Positions 44,669-53,253 of a DNA stretch of 64,000 nt are shown piece by piece. Numbering within the stretch: position 1 is the first letter of the stretch; every line of letters starts with the position of its first letter. The translations under genes and the position numbers were made by a program. The DNA lies in the NCBI GenBank assembly GCA_020852515.1, contig JADZAS010000009.1, positions 50,853 to 114,852 of the forward strand, written 5' to 3'. Source of the DNA: Phycisphaerales bacterium. Lineage in GTDB: Bacteria > Planctomycetota > Phycisphaerae > Phycisphaerales > UBA5793. The notes beneath the pieces are model-generated. The model had not been told where the DNA came from. It worked only from the letters and a program-made list of their open reading frames with translations, and made no database searches.

Positions 44669-45277
44669 ATGACCTCGCTCTCAACACATTCATCTCACGG
44701 TTACGGCCCGAACCCTCCACTCAAGGGCGCGCCTGTGGATCGGTCATCGGCTTGGGCCGTCAGCGCTGACTTCGAAACGCAGCGCTGGGAATCCGAGGGC
44801 GGTGCCATTCCGACGCTGGTGTCGAAGTCAACTGTGTCGCACACGCGCCGCTCGGCGCCACCGCTCATGGAGACCCCTCTTCCTCGTACCAACACGCACG
44901 TGAAGTGTCAAACCTCAAAGGCAAGGCAAGTCGTCATGCAAATGGACATTCATGCCCATTCCTTCAAGCTGACCTCTGCAATTGAGAAGTACGCTGCTCG
45001 GCGCGTCGAGCATGCTATCGGTCGTGCAACAAGATCGATTCAAGGCATCATGGTGCGGCTGCTGCATGTCAACGGCGAGCGCGGCGGCGTGGACAAGACG
45101 TGTCGCATCGTCGTATGGCTTCGGCGAGGTGAACCAGTCATCGCCGAGGCGACTGACCGCGATCTCTATGCCGCCATCGACGCCGCATCGGTGAAGTTGC
45201 GGGTTGCACTTGGTCGGCGCGTGAGTCGTCGACGGACGCTTCGGCGTGAGCATACGAATCGTCGTCTACGACACTGA
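44669..45277 (+). CDS. HPF/RaiA-like ribosome hibernation factor with WESEGG N-terminal part
   Basis: A 202-residue frame from the ATG at 44669. Residues 1-88 include ADFETQRWESEGGAIP (W40), the motif shared with 37397-37585 and 50582-51112. Residues 90-202 are a short HPF/RaiA domain: MQMDIHAHSFKLTSAIEKYA, VRLLHVNGERGGVDKTCRIV, ATDRDLYAAIDAASVKLRVA. If translation starts at the ATG at 44936 (weak GGCAAGG upstream), the product is the HPF domain alone (113 residues). HPF binds idle ribosomes in stationary phase. Confidence 0.75.
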   Translation: MTSLSTHSSHGYGPNPPLKGAPVDRSSAWAVSADFETQRWESEGGAIPTLVSKSTVSHTRRSAPPLMETPLPRTNTHVKCQTSKARQVVMQMDIHAHSFKLTSAIEKYAARRVEHAIGRATRSIQGIMVRLLHVNGERGGVDKTCRIVVWLRRGEPVIAEATDRDLYAAIDAASVKLRVALGRRVSRRRTLRREHTNRRLRH

Positions 45278-45411
45278 TCCTGAATCGATCGGCATTCACC
45301 ATTTCCAAATTGGATGTGCTGATCGCGAAGACTGACAGCGCGGCACTTGTGAGCCTGATGGCATCTGTGCAAGTTCGGCAGGTGCTCGTGCGCGAAGGAA
45401 TGGAGTCGAAC

Positions 45412-45768
45412 ATGCGGACCCTATTGAGCGTGAACTGGGCAGATCTATTGGCCTATTTGGGCAGCGTAACGGTCGTTACGCTGATCGTACTGCTAATCCT
45501 CTGCCTGCAACTGTTGCCGAGTCGCATTCGGCGCTCTCGCCATGAGGTCCGAGATGCCGGCCAGGACGCACGATCCAAGCGGCCCCATAGTTCCGAATTC
45601 ATCGCGCGTGTGTCCAGCGATCTCGCATGGCGGCAGCAAATGAAACGCCAACTGTGGCTGGCAAGGTCCATGGCTCGAAAGGAAAGCCTAACAGATGGGC
45701 ACCATGAAGCAAATCTTGAAACCGGGGCGCCGCGTGCGCATCGTCCGTCAGATGCCGACACGAGATAG
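45412..45768 (+). CDS. Small single-helix membrane protein
   Basis: Starting at the ATG at 45412 (GGAG upstream), about 118 residues with one strong helix (GSVTVVTLIVLLILCLQLL) after MRTLLSVNWADLLAY, then a basic, polar tail. It overlaps the next gene by about 70 bases in another frame, which lowers trust in its C-terminus. No family recognised. Confidence 0.45.
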   Translation: MRTLLSVNWADLLAYLGSVTVVTLIVLLILCLQLLPSRIRRSRHEVRDAGQDARSKRPHSSEFIARVSSDLAWRQQMKRQLWLARSMARKESLTDGHHEANLETGAPRAHRPSDADTR

Positions 45769-46003
45769 GTGCTGGATTCCCGCGGTCGAGGGCACGATCG
45801 TCTCCTATCGGCAGGAAGCCACAGGAGCATGGTTCGCGCACTCACGAAACCACAAGCTCTGGTTGGATCGCCTGATCATTCGACACGATGACGGCGAACT
45901 GACTGACTGCATACTCGACGCATTTACGCGCATCGATCCTGTTGACAATCTCCGATCCGGATTCACAGGTCGTCGACTGCGTGGACAGCACGCGCGCCGC
46001 TGA
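45695..46003 (+). CDS. Conserved-looking small basic protein
   Basis: A 102-residue protein (start ATG 45695 or 45704) with well-formed composition: LKPGRRVRIVRQMPTRDRCW, EGTIVSYRQEATGAWFAHS, KLWLDRLIIRHDDGELTDCI. The opening looks like an SH3/KOW-like beta-barrel strand pattern. No named family. In the sigma-54-driven cluster, just before glutamate dehydrogenase. Confidence 0.6.
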   Translation: MGTMKQILKPGRRVRIVRQMPTRDRCWIPAVEGTIVSYRQEATGAWFAHSRNHKLWLDRLIIRHDDGELTDCILDAFTRIDPVDNLRSGFTGRRLRGQHARR

Positions 46004-46083
46004 CCGAACCGTCCATCGTACTGATACCGAGTGCTTCAAACGGCGCGTTCGCGATCTGGTTAGCACTCAAGAGGAGTTGCCTG

Positions 46084-47595
46084 ATGTCCACGACGCAAGC
46101 ACCGAACTCACTCGAATTCCCCACAGGCACTGGCCGTGAGGCGCATCAACGCGCGATAAGCAGAACGGGGTCGCCGACTCCATCCCTCGGCGCCGATGGC
46201 TCCCTGCTGGGCAGCGTGCACCGCATGATCGACCGTGCCGCCAGCTATCTCGTACTCGCCCCGGGCTTGTCTGAGCAGATCAAGCAGACCAAAGCCGTGT
46301 ACCAGGTGCGATTCCCCGTAAGATTTGGCAGAGAGTATCGGCTTTTCACGGGTTGGCGCGCCGTGCACAGCGAGCATCGTCTGCCCGCAAAGGGAGGCAT
46401 TCGCTTTGCGCCCATTGTGAGCCAAGACGAGGTCGAGGCCATGGCGGCTCTCATGACCTTCAAGTGTGCTCTGGTCAATGTGCCCTTCGGGGGCGCCAAA
46501 GGCGGGTTGATCATCGATCCGCGCCAGTACGATGAGGAGGACCTGGAACGGATTACGCGCCGGTTCGCGCGCGAGTTGATCGCCAAGGGATTCATCAGTC
46601 CGAGCCTGAACGTGCCCGCGCCTGACTTGGGCACCGGCCCGCGCGAGATGGCTTGGATTGCCGATGTCTACCGTACTCAATTCCCGGGCGATATCAACGC
46701 GCTCGCATGTGTCACTGGCAAGCCGGTCTCCCAAGGCGGCATCGCCGGGCGACGGGAGGCAACAGGACGCGGTGTCCAGTATGGACTGCGCGAGTTCTTC
46801 CGGCACAAAGACGATGTGCGTGACGCGAAACTGTCGGGCACTCTCGCGGGCAAATCCGTCATCATTCAGGGTCTCGGAAACGTCGGGTATCACGCCGCCA
46901 GGGCGCTGGCAGAGGAAGATGAGGTGCGCGTGATTGCGATCATCGAACATGATGGCGCGCTGGTGTCCGAGTTGGGTCTTGATGTCGAAGCGGTTTACGA
47001 ACACCTCCGAGAGACCGGTGGTGTGCGCGGTTTCCTTGATGCCCAGTTCGTCGAAGACGGCGGAAAGATTCTGGAGGCGGAGTGTGACATCCTCATCCCG
47101 GCCGCCCGGGAGGATCAGATCACCAGCGAGAACGCACCACGTATCCGTGCAACGCTGATCGCTGAGGCGGCCAACGGCCCCGTGACTGCCGAAGCAGATC
47201 AGATCCTCCAAGCCGCGGGTAAGACGGTCATTCCGGACATCTATCTGAACGCCGGGGGCGTCGTGGTGTCGTATTTCGAGTGGATCAAGAATATCACGCA
47301 CATCCGATTCGGGCGTCTGGAACGTCGTATGGACGAGGCTCGCGGTGAGGAGCTGCTTGAAGCGCTTCAGCACATGGTTGGCCGAAGCGTCCCGGAGGCA
47401 TTGCAGCACCGGATTCGTCGCGGCACAGCCGAGGTCGATCTCGTACTCTCGGGGCTCGATGACACCATGCGCCACGCCTACCAAGAGATGCAGCTCGTGC
47501 GGCACGCGAATGGTCGAGTACTGGATCTTCGAACGGCCGCGTACATTGTTGCCATGGACAAAATCGCGACGACATACCGAGAGATGGGGGCGTGA
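46084..47595 (+). CDS. gdhA: Glutamate dehydrogenase (Glu/Leu/Phe/Val dehydrogenase family)
   Basis: A 503-residue enzyme behind AAGAGGAGTTGCCTG. Substrate-binding PAKGGIRFAP and KCALVNVPFGGAKGGLIIDP with the catalytic Lys; NAD(P) site SVIIQGLGNVGYHAARAL. The N-terminus of about 50 residues is longer than in short bacterial forms. It makes 2-oxoglutarate and ammonium from glutamate, or the reverse. Its position among hibernation, Rnk and Dps genes suggests nitrogen and carbon adjustment on starvation. Confidence 0.95.
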   Translation: MSTTQAPNSLEFPTGTGREAHQRAISRTGSPTPSLGADGSLLGSVHRMIDRAASYLVLAPGLSEQIKQTKAVYQVRFPVRFGREYRLFTGWRAVHSEHRLPAKGGIRFAPIVSQDEVEAMAALMTFKCALVNVPFGGAKGGLIIDPRQYDEEDLERITRRFARELIAKGFISPSLNVPAPDLGTGPREMAWIADVYRTQFPGDINALACVTGKPVSQGGIAGRREATGRGVQYGLREFFRHKDDVRDAKLSGTLAGKSVIIQGLGNVGYHAARALAEEDEVRVIAIIEHDGALVSELGLDVEAVYEHLRETGGVRGFLDAQFVEDGGKILEAECDILIPAAREDQITSENAPRIRATLIAEAANGPVTAEADQILQAAGKTVIPDIYLNAGGVVVSYFEWIKNITHIRFGRLERRMDEARGEELLEALQHMVGRSVPEALQHRIRRGTAEVDLVLSGLDDTMRHAYQEMQLVRHANGRVLDLRTAAYIVAMDKIATTYREMGA

Positions 47596-47658
47596 GACTG
47601 GTATTTGGGTCTTGCTGAAAGGCCAGCAACGTAAGTGTGTTGGCACGGAGACTTGATA

Positions 47659-48078
47659 ATGATTGGAACCCGAAACATCGTCATCACTCAGAAGGACTTC
47701 GAGCGATTGCAGGAACTGCTGCGCTCCAGCCGTCTCTCGCGCGGCGAAGGTGAGGAGTATCTGCGCGCACTTACCGAAGAACTCGATCGTGCCACGATCG
47801 TCGCTCCCGAAGACGTATCGGCAGACACGATCACAATGAACTCAACCGTGCGTGTGGCCACGAGGGGTAGCCGCGGATGGCAAACGTGGACCATCGTGTA
47901 TCCGGACGAGGCGAATATGGACGATGGGCGCATCTCGGTACTCGCCCCTCTCGGGACGGCACTGCTGGGATACCGTGTTGGAGACACGGTCGAGTGGGAC
48001 GTGCCAGCGGGTCGGCGCACCTACCGCATCGTCGAGGTTGTTCACCAGCCGGAAGCTGCCGGCGAATGGGATCGCTAG
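47659..48078 (+). CDS. rnk: Rnk/GreA-GreB-type regulator of nucleoside diphosphate kinase
   Basis: A 139-residue protein from the ATG at 47659 (CACGGAGACTTGATA upstream). ITQKDFERLQELLRSSRLSR, LTEELDRATIVAPEDVSADT, ITMNSTVRV and then the C-terminal FKBP-like part LGTALLGYRVGDTVEWDVPAG. This is the Rnk layout: short coiled coil plus GreA/B C-terminal domain. It binds RNA polymerase in known members. A decayed second copy follows at about 48950-49193. Confidence 0.9.
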   Translation: MIGTRNIVITQKDFERLQELLRSSRLSRGEGEEYLRALTEELDRATIVAPEDVSADTITMNSTVRVATRGSRGWQTWTIVYPDEANMDDGRISVLAPLGTALLGYRVGDTVEWDVPAGRRTYRIVEVVHQPEAAGEWDR

Positions 48079-48219
48079 CGCATTCCGCCAATGGCTGTCA
48101 CCAGATTGGGCTGCTGGCGAGTTCATGTTCAGTCTCGTAATCAGGACGATCTCCACAGATCATCCGTCTAACCACCACGCAATCGCTCCCCGCTCCACGA
48201 TCAAACCTGCGGGAGCGAT

Positions 48220-48795
48220 ATGAGGACAACCGCCATGGCTTGGAACCTGTTGATCGGCTGCTTGATAATCGTCATTGCTCGCATTGCGGATGTGTCTCTT
48301 GGAACGATTCGGACCATTGCAGTAGTCAGCGGTCACCGCGGCATGGCCTGGGTCTTCGGACTCATGGAGGTGTCGATCTGGGTGTTTGTAGTGGCCGAGG
48401 TCATCACCCACATCGGCACCGAACCAGCCTACGGCATCGCGTTTGCGCTGGGTGCTGCGACCGGCAACTACATCGGCGTGAGTTTGCAGGGATTGCTTCC
48501 ATTCGGTGATCAGGTGATTCGTGTGTTTACGCGGAAGGGTGAGGAACTCTTCGAGGAGTTGCGCCGGAGTAAGTACCGCGTCACCAGATTTGAGGGTGTC
48601 GGCCGTGATGGTGCAGTGACCATGCTCTTTGTCCAGGTGCGTCGGTCCCGGACCCCTCAGGTCGTGCGCGCCGCACGGAGTGTTGATCCGGCTTGCTTCT
48701 ACACGATCGACGACATTCGTGTGGCGGATACTGCTGCGATCGCGAGGCCGTCGCTGACAACAGCTAACCCACCCCGATGTGGACATCGTGGCTGA
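48220..48795 (+). CDS. UPF0316/DUF2179-like membrane protein
   Basis: A 191-residue protein with GGGAGCGAT before the ATG. Three helices in the first 90 residues with RIADVSLGTIRTIAVVSGHR and GYAIAFALGAATGNYIG-like YGIAFALGAATGNYIGVSLQ, the UPF0316 signature. The second half (VIRVFTRKGEELFEELRRSK, VTMLFVQVRRSRTPQVV) is the DUF2179-like soluble domain. Function unknown. Confidence 0.85.
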   Translation: MRTTAMAWNLLIGCLIIVIARIADVSLGTIRTIAVVSGHRGMAWVFGLMEVSIWVFVVAEVITHIGTEPAYGIAFALGAATGNYIGVSLQGLLPFGDQVIRVFTRKGEELFEELRRSKYRVTRFEGVGRDGAVTMLFVQVRRSRTPQVVRAARSVDPACFYTIDDIRVADTAAIARPSLTTANPPRCGHRG

Positions 48796-48949
48796 AGCGC
48801 CACCGCTCGCCGAAACGTCCTTTACGGTTCCGCGTCGAGGAGGCGCACTCGGACGCACCTCGCGGACAATGCCCTCATGTTGCGAGCTCCGTCGTGCTGC
48901 ATCGGAGCCGAAACCGTTGCCTTCCAGCCAAGACGCCGGCTTGATGCTG

Positions 48950-49193
48950 AGCCAGCGTGTGGAGAAGCTTTTCGGTGTACGAGTGTCCACACGCGGCACA
49001 CACGAGCGACAGTCGATCCACAATGCGAACTTGGTCGTTGGACAGATCTCGATTCTTGACCCACTTCAGATCAGCTCTAGTGGGGTATCGTAAGGGTGAT
49101 TTGCTCGAACGGGACGTGCCCGCATGTCTGCTGCACTGCCGAGTGATCAAGAGCGTTAAGCAGCCCGAAACCGCCAGCAAGTGGGATCGCTAG
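48950..49193 (+). pseudogene. Decayed second copy of rnk
   Basis: In one frame VRVSTRG then NANLVVGQISILDPLQ matches VRVATRG and EANMDDGRISVLAPLG of the intact rnk at 47659. A one-base shift near 49074 then continues as ALVGYRKGDLLERDVPA and KQPETASKWDR, matching ALLGYRVGDTVEWDVPA and HQPEAAGEWDR. No N-terminal coiled-coil part is recognisable. A tandem duplicate now decaying. Confidence 0.7.
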
Positions 49194-49210
49194 AATGCGC
49201 CCTCACTTCA

Positions 49211-49262
49211 GGCGGGGCAGGTTAACCGGCAAACCCAGTGCGTCTGATGTGCCTGCCCCGCC
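49211..49262. repeat. 11-bp inverted repeat upstream of dps
   Basis: GGCGGGGCAGG (49211-49221) and CCTGCCCCGCC (49252-49262) enclose 30 bases. No T-run follows. It lies in the leader of dps, about 50 bases before the start, and could end the rnk transcript or shape the dps mRNA leader. Confidence 0.55.
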
Positions 49263-49314
49263 CCTCTCACGATCGCGAGTTGCGTAGACACACCAGCAAC
49301 ATAAGGAACACAGA

Positions 49315-49752
49315 ATGAACCAGCAAGTGATCGACGCGCTCCGCCAGACTGTTGCGAGCACCTACGCCTTGATGGGTCAGCTTCATCTCTGCCACTGGAA
49401 CGTTCGCGGCAGGTCGTTCTTTGCCCTGCACGATGCATTTGAGGCGCAGTACACCGAGCTCTTCGCAGCTGTGGATGAGATTGCCGAACGCATCCGAGCG
49501 ATCGGCGGGTTGGCGCCGGGAGGGCTCGGGACACTCGCGCAGATGGCCGGGATCAAGGAGCTCGCCGAGGATGCGTCAGCTGACGAGATGGTGACACACC
49601 TCGTGGAGGATCATAGAAAGGTGCTCAGCGATCTTGCGACTGCGCGTAACATGGCTGCCGAGGCAAAGGATGCAGAAACTGAGGACATGATGATCGCACG
49701 GACCCAAGTACACGAGAAGGCAGTATGGATGTTGACGAGCTATCTCGGATGA
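49315..49752 (+). CDS. dps: Dps/ferritin-like DNA-protection protein
   Basis: A 145-residue four-helix protein. Ferroxidase residues at the dimer interface are visible in MGQLHLCHWNVRGRSFFALH and DAFEAQYTELFAAVDEIAER (His, His, Asp, Glu). It stores iron and guards DNA in starvation or peroxide stress. ATAAGGAACACAG precedes the ATG. Confidence 0.9.
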   Translation: MNQQVIDALRQTVASTYALMGQLHLCHWNVRGRSFFALHDAFEAQYTELFAAVDEIAERIRAIGGLAPGGLGTLAQMAGIKELAEDASADEMVTHLVEDHRKVLSDLATARNMAAEAKDAETEDMMIARTQVHEKAVWMLTSYLG

Positions 49753-49786
49753 CACGGTATGCAGGACACCTTTTTGGTGGTGCCTC

Positions 49787-50527
49787 ATGACGAACCAGGC
49801 AACACCGCATGTACCGCCCTCTGCGGAGGTTGTGAACGTCAGAGCCAAGCGCATCCGCTTGGGACTCTTGGTGATTCTCCAGACCGTGATGGCCGCGGAG
49901 TTGATCTATCTGCTTTTCGAGAACCTATGGGCGAGCAGCGTCTGGCTGCTCGCGGTCATGGCCATCACAGCGGCACCCATGCTCCTTGGTCGCCGCCTGC
50001 CCGTTCGGATACCTCCGGAGTACGACGTTTTCGCGATTCTGTTCGTGTTTGCCGCGCTCTTTCTGGGCGAGTTCCGCAGCTACTACGCGCGATTGTGGTG
50101 GTGGGATGTCGCCCTTCATGCAACGTCCGGTCTGTTGCTCGGCGTCGTTGGTTTCCTGCTCGTCTATGTGCTCAACGAGAGCAGGCGTATCGACCTCCAT
50201 ATGCGTCCGAGATTTGTCGCCCTCTTTGCCTTCGCTTTCGCAGTCACCGGCGGCACACTTTGGGAGGTATTCGAGTTTGCCATGGATCAGGTCTTCGGAA
50301 CCACCATGCAGAAGCCCATGCTCGGCGACCCTTCCGGCCTGACAGATACGATGTGGGACCTGATCGTCGATGCGTCGGGCGCCGCCATCGTGAGCGGTTT
50401 TGGATGGTGGAACATGAAACGCAACGCGCATTCGATCCTCGATGTGTGGATCGAGAAATTTCTTGAACGGAACCCTCGTCTGTTCCGCGGCCGTCCTTGG
50501 GTTCGAAGTCTTGACGCGCCAAAGTAA
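49787..50527 (+). CDS. DUF2238/YjdF-like membrane protein
   Basis: A 246-residue protein with five to six helices. WWWDVALHATSGLLLGVVGF, FAFAVTGGTLWEVFEFAMDQ and TDTMWDLIVDASGAAIV are the conserved blocks of YjdF-like (DUF2238) proteins. Function unknown. It follows dps by 34 bases and may share its transcript. Confidence 0.8.
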   Translation: MTNQATPHVPPSAEVVNVRAKRIRLGLLVILQTVMAAELIYLLFENLWASSVWLLAVMAITAAPMLLGRRLPVRIPPEYDVFAILFVFAALFLGEFRSYYARLWWWDVALHATSGLLLGVVGFLLVYVLNESRRIDLHMRPRFVALFAFAFAVTGGTLWEVFEFAMDQVFGTTMQKPMLGDPSGLTDTMWDLIVDASGAAIVSGFGWWNMKRNAHSILDVWIEKFLERNPRLFRGRPWVRSLDAPK

Positions 50528-50581
50528 GGCTCGCTGACTCCCCCGCCTTCTCGACTGCGAGTCGTCCAAAGGGCTCCTCGC

Positions 50582-51112
50582 CTATTCAGTGCCCAGTTCA
50601 GCCCAACGACCAGACACTTGAGTCACTCGATGATTGACTCTGTAGCGACATTCATTGCGTTCTTCGCCGTCATCGATCCCATCGGGACCGCGCGGATTGG
50701 TACTGCCGCCCTCGTTCTCCCACCGCGCCATCGCTTTCGCCGCCATGATGCTCACAGCCGCGCCCGCCGGATTGCCCGCCCTGCCATCCACGGCTGAGAT
50801 CAACGGGCCGGGGCCGACGAGGCGGACATCCAGTCGGCTCAACTTTTCATAGAGCCGCCGCACACGCACGATCGGCCACCAGTCGTCCAGGAAGATCTCG
50901 ATCGGTCGCCACATCGCCACCCAGCCCACGATTAGCGAACCCTCGCGCAGGAGCGTCGGGAGAGGCCCGTCGCCGAGCATCCAGCCGATGAAACGCGAGA
51001 GCCCGAACACGGCCGCCAGGAATGCTACGCCGATGGCCAGGGTGACAAAGCCACGTCGCAAGAGGCGGCTCAACGATCGCCGCCGCAGCTTTGACCTGCC
51101 CCCACGATTCAT
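50582..51112 (-). CDS. Membrane protein with internal WENEGG motif
   Basis: A 176-residue protein with two helices (about residues 21-45 and 55-72), a basic N-terminus, and KAMARWENEGGSTNP near residue 131. It is the third frame in the window with this motif. The tail after the motif is polar. No family recognised. Faces the YjdF-like gene. Confidence 0.6.
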   Translation of the reverse strand: MNRGGRSKLRRRSLSRLLRRGFVTLAIGVAFLAAVFGLSRFIGWMLGDGPLPTLLREGSLIVGWVAMWRPIEIFLDDWWPIVRVRRLYEKLSRLDVRLVGPGPLISAVDGRAGNPAGAAVSIMAAKAMARWENEGGSTNPRGPDGIDDGEERNECRYRVNHRVTQVSGRWAELGTE

Positions 51113-51124
51113 ACCACCTTCAAG

Positions 51125-51900
51125 TTAGTGTAGAGAGCTCGGCGCTCCCCGCACCGGCGGGCGCAGCGCAGCGGAGCACGCCTCTGCGGACGCCTCGATG
51201 CCCACCGCTGACCTCATCTCCAGTTCTCGCTGCGTCCCCATCATTTTCGCCTCCGGCGCCGGCGGCCGGTCGCCCAGGCTGGTGTGCGGCCGCACCCGGT
51301 TGTAGTGCTGACGCCAGCCTTCGATGAGCACTTTGGCCTCTCTCAGAGTATAGAAGATCTCCCCGTTGAGCAGCTCATCACGTAGCTTGCCATTGAAGCT
51401 CTCCATATACCCGTTCTGTGACGGGCTGCCTGGCTCGATGAACAAGGTCTTCACTCCGACACGGCTGAGCCAGGATCGCACCACCTTTGCCATGCACTCG
51501 GGCCCATTGTCCGATCGGATGTGGTTCGGCACGCTCCGGATTACCAGCAGCCACGCCAGACGCTCGAACACCTCATCGCTGGTGATCCGGCGTGCCACGT
51601 CGATTCCCAAGCACTCACGCGTAAACTCAGCCACGATGGTCAGCATCTTGAAGGCGCGGCCGTCGTGGATCTTGGTCTGCACGAAGTCGTACGCCCAGAC
51701 GTGGTCCTGGTGCTCGGGTCGCAGTCGCACGCACGGGCCGTGTCATTGAATCACAATCGCCCGCGAATTGGGTGCCTGCGGGGTACCTTCAGGCCTGCAC
51801 TGCGCCAGATCCGTTCCACCCGCTTGTGATTCACCTTCCACGTCTCATCGTGCGGCAATGCCGTGATCCTTCTATACCCATAGTCGCTCCCGCTCTGAGC
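51125..51900 (-). pseudogene. IS3-family transposase (OrfB) remnant
   Basis: Reading leftward: YGYRRITALPHDETWKVNHK, RVERIWRSAGLKVPRRHP, then a TGA in place of the Trp of the usual GRLW and a frame change, after which [31 protein letters not shown] and [20 protein letters not shown] continue to the stop at 51125. The DDE residues are still present, but the frame is broken and the N-terminal part is missing, so it cannot make an active protein. It lies at the end of the phage module. Confidence 0.8.
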
Positions 51901-52232
51901 CTTTAGCCGCCGTAGCGCGGCGCAGTGACGTCAGTGTTTTCTCCGCACTCGAGTTGTAGCACCTGATCATCTCACAGTTCCAACCATCAAAGAGTCGAGA
52001 GACAAACTTGGAATACAAAGCTGCGAATCGTCGCGGATGCGTCCTGTCTTCTTCCGGGTAGGAAGGCACTCACGGGAGTTCAATGTCCCGCGATCGCAGG
52101 CTGACTGACATTCGAGCGAGCGTCTCCCAGTGAGTCCTCGATTCGGCACGAATCGCTCGTCTCGCGGCAACGATCGGGCACCGACAAGATTACTCCTCGT
52201 GTCGGCATCGATGGTATCCTGTTCCTTTACGC
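51901..52232. other. Stretch between IS remnant and phage genes
   Basis: No gene recognised; minus-strand frames here continue past the stop of the Cys-rich gene without protein character. It could contain the module's end or an attachment site, but no repeat matching another part of the window was seen. Confidence 0.35.
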
Positions 52233-53189
52233 TCACGTTGATGTTCGCTGACTTTGGCATCTCGTGCATCCGCGCAGGCGTTCCTCGCGAGCGTCGGCCA
52301 TGTCCAGTGCGGTTACATCCACTTGCCGATGCGGCGCAATTCGCGGACCAGACGCTTCGATTGACGCCAGCCCGAGCCCAGGTTCGAAGCCACTGCAATC
52401 CGTATCGCACGCCATCGTCAATGTCGCCGTGCCACCCGTCGCGGCGGGGTGCATCGCCGTGCCGGATCCACCGCAGAGACAGGCAGTGCTGCTCAGCCCA
52501 TTTGTGATGACCAGCGGCCATGTCGAGTAATTCGCGCACTGGCGGGCGTCGAAACTGGCGACACCGAAGAAGATCGGAATGGGGATGCCGCCACCGGGCA
52601 GGGCCGTGACCCACAGGATGAAACGGCGCGTGGTGCCGACGACCTGGTAGTCGAGCACGGCGCTGGTGATGAGCACGCTGAACGTGTTGCTCGTGCCGGT
52701 GCAGTTGGCGTTGACGTACTGCGTGGCGTCGATGCCGGTGTCGGGCAGGACGACGCACATGTGCCACTGGCGGCAGACCGTGCCGGGGGCGATCTCAGCG
52801 CACGGCAGGTCGGGATCGCGAATCGGCGTGTGCGCGCCGTCGTTCCAGTTGAACGGCAGCACCAGATCGGGCATCGCGGCGGAGAGGTACTTGTACGATG
52901 CCCACGTGCCCGGCGCGGCCACGCAGTTGTTGTTGCGGAACGTGCGGCAGTTCGTCACGAACGTCAGGCCGCTGAGCGTCACGGTCAGACAGGCCTTGCC
53001 ACTGGCGTTGTGGCAGCCTGCGGTGGGTAGCGCGTGTTTGATCCCGTCGCCACAGACCCAGCACTCGCAGCACAGGCAGTGGGGGCAGTCGGCGCCCTCT
53101 TTGCAGCAGCAGCATCGCGTGCTCGTCGCGGGCAGGCCGGACGAACCGAGCAGCAGCGTGTTGCCGGATGGGCCGAGGATAAGGGGCAT
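52233..53189 (-). CDS. Phage Cys-rich structural-type protein
   Basis: A 318-residue protein. The N-terminal part is strikingly rich in Cys (STRCCCCKEGADCPHCLCCE, then CWVCGDG), enough for several metal sites. The rest has mostly beta character, with GTTRRFILWVTALPGGGIPI and NGLSSTACLCGGSG. Last gene of the tail module in transcription order. Probably a tail-tip or decoration protein (position only). A truncated copy lies at 32393-33030. Confidence 0.7.
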   Translation of the reverse strand: MPLILGPSGNTLLLGSSGLPATSTRCCCCKEGADCPHCLCCECWVCGDGIKHALPTAGCHNASGKACLTVTLSGLTFVTNCRTFRNNNCVAAPGTWASYKYLSAAMPDLVLPFNWNDGAHTPIRDPDLPCAEIAPGTVCRQWHMCVVLPDTGIDATQYVNANCTGTSNTFSVLITSAVLDYQVVGTTRRFILWVTALPGGGIPIPIFFGVASFDARQCANYSTWPLVITNGLSSTACLCGGSGTAMHPAATGGTATLTMACDTDCSGFEPGLGLASIEASGPRIAPHRQVDVTALDMADAREERLRGCTRCQSQRTST

Positions 53190-53253
53190 GGTTCGACTCC
53201 CTTCGGTCGCTCACCACAAGTGAGTTCGACTCCGTTCGATTGCGCACAACGAG

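Noticed and set aside
46108..47646. 512-residue minus-strand frame opposite glutamate dehydrogenase
   Set aside because: No domain or ribosome binding site; the plus strand has all catalytic motifs of the enzyme.
47640..47660. A second sigma-54 promoter (TGGCACG before rnk)
   Set aside because: The -12 TTGC is not at the right spacing (CTTGA, one base off), and it lies in the ribosome binding site region of rnk.
49740..49775. A third copy of the structured RNA (CTCGGATGACA after dps)
   Set aside because: Only ten bases agree with block 1; GGCAGGT, GAAAAGTA and the terminator are missing.
51125..51900. An active insertion sequence
   Set aside because: The transposase frame is interrupted by a stop and a frameshift, its N-terminal part is missing, and no terminal repeats were seen.
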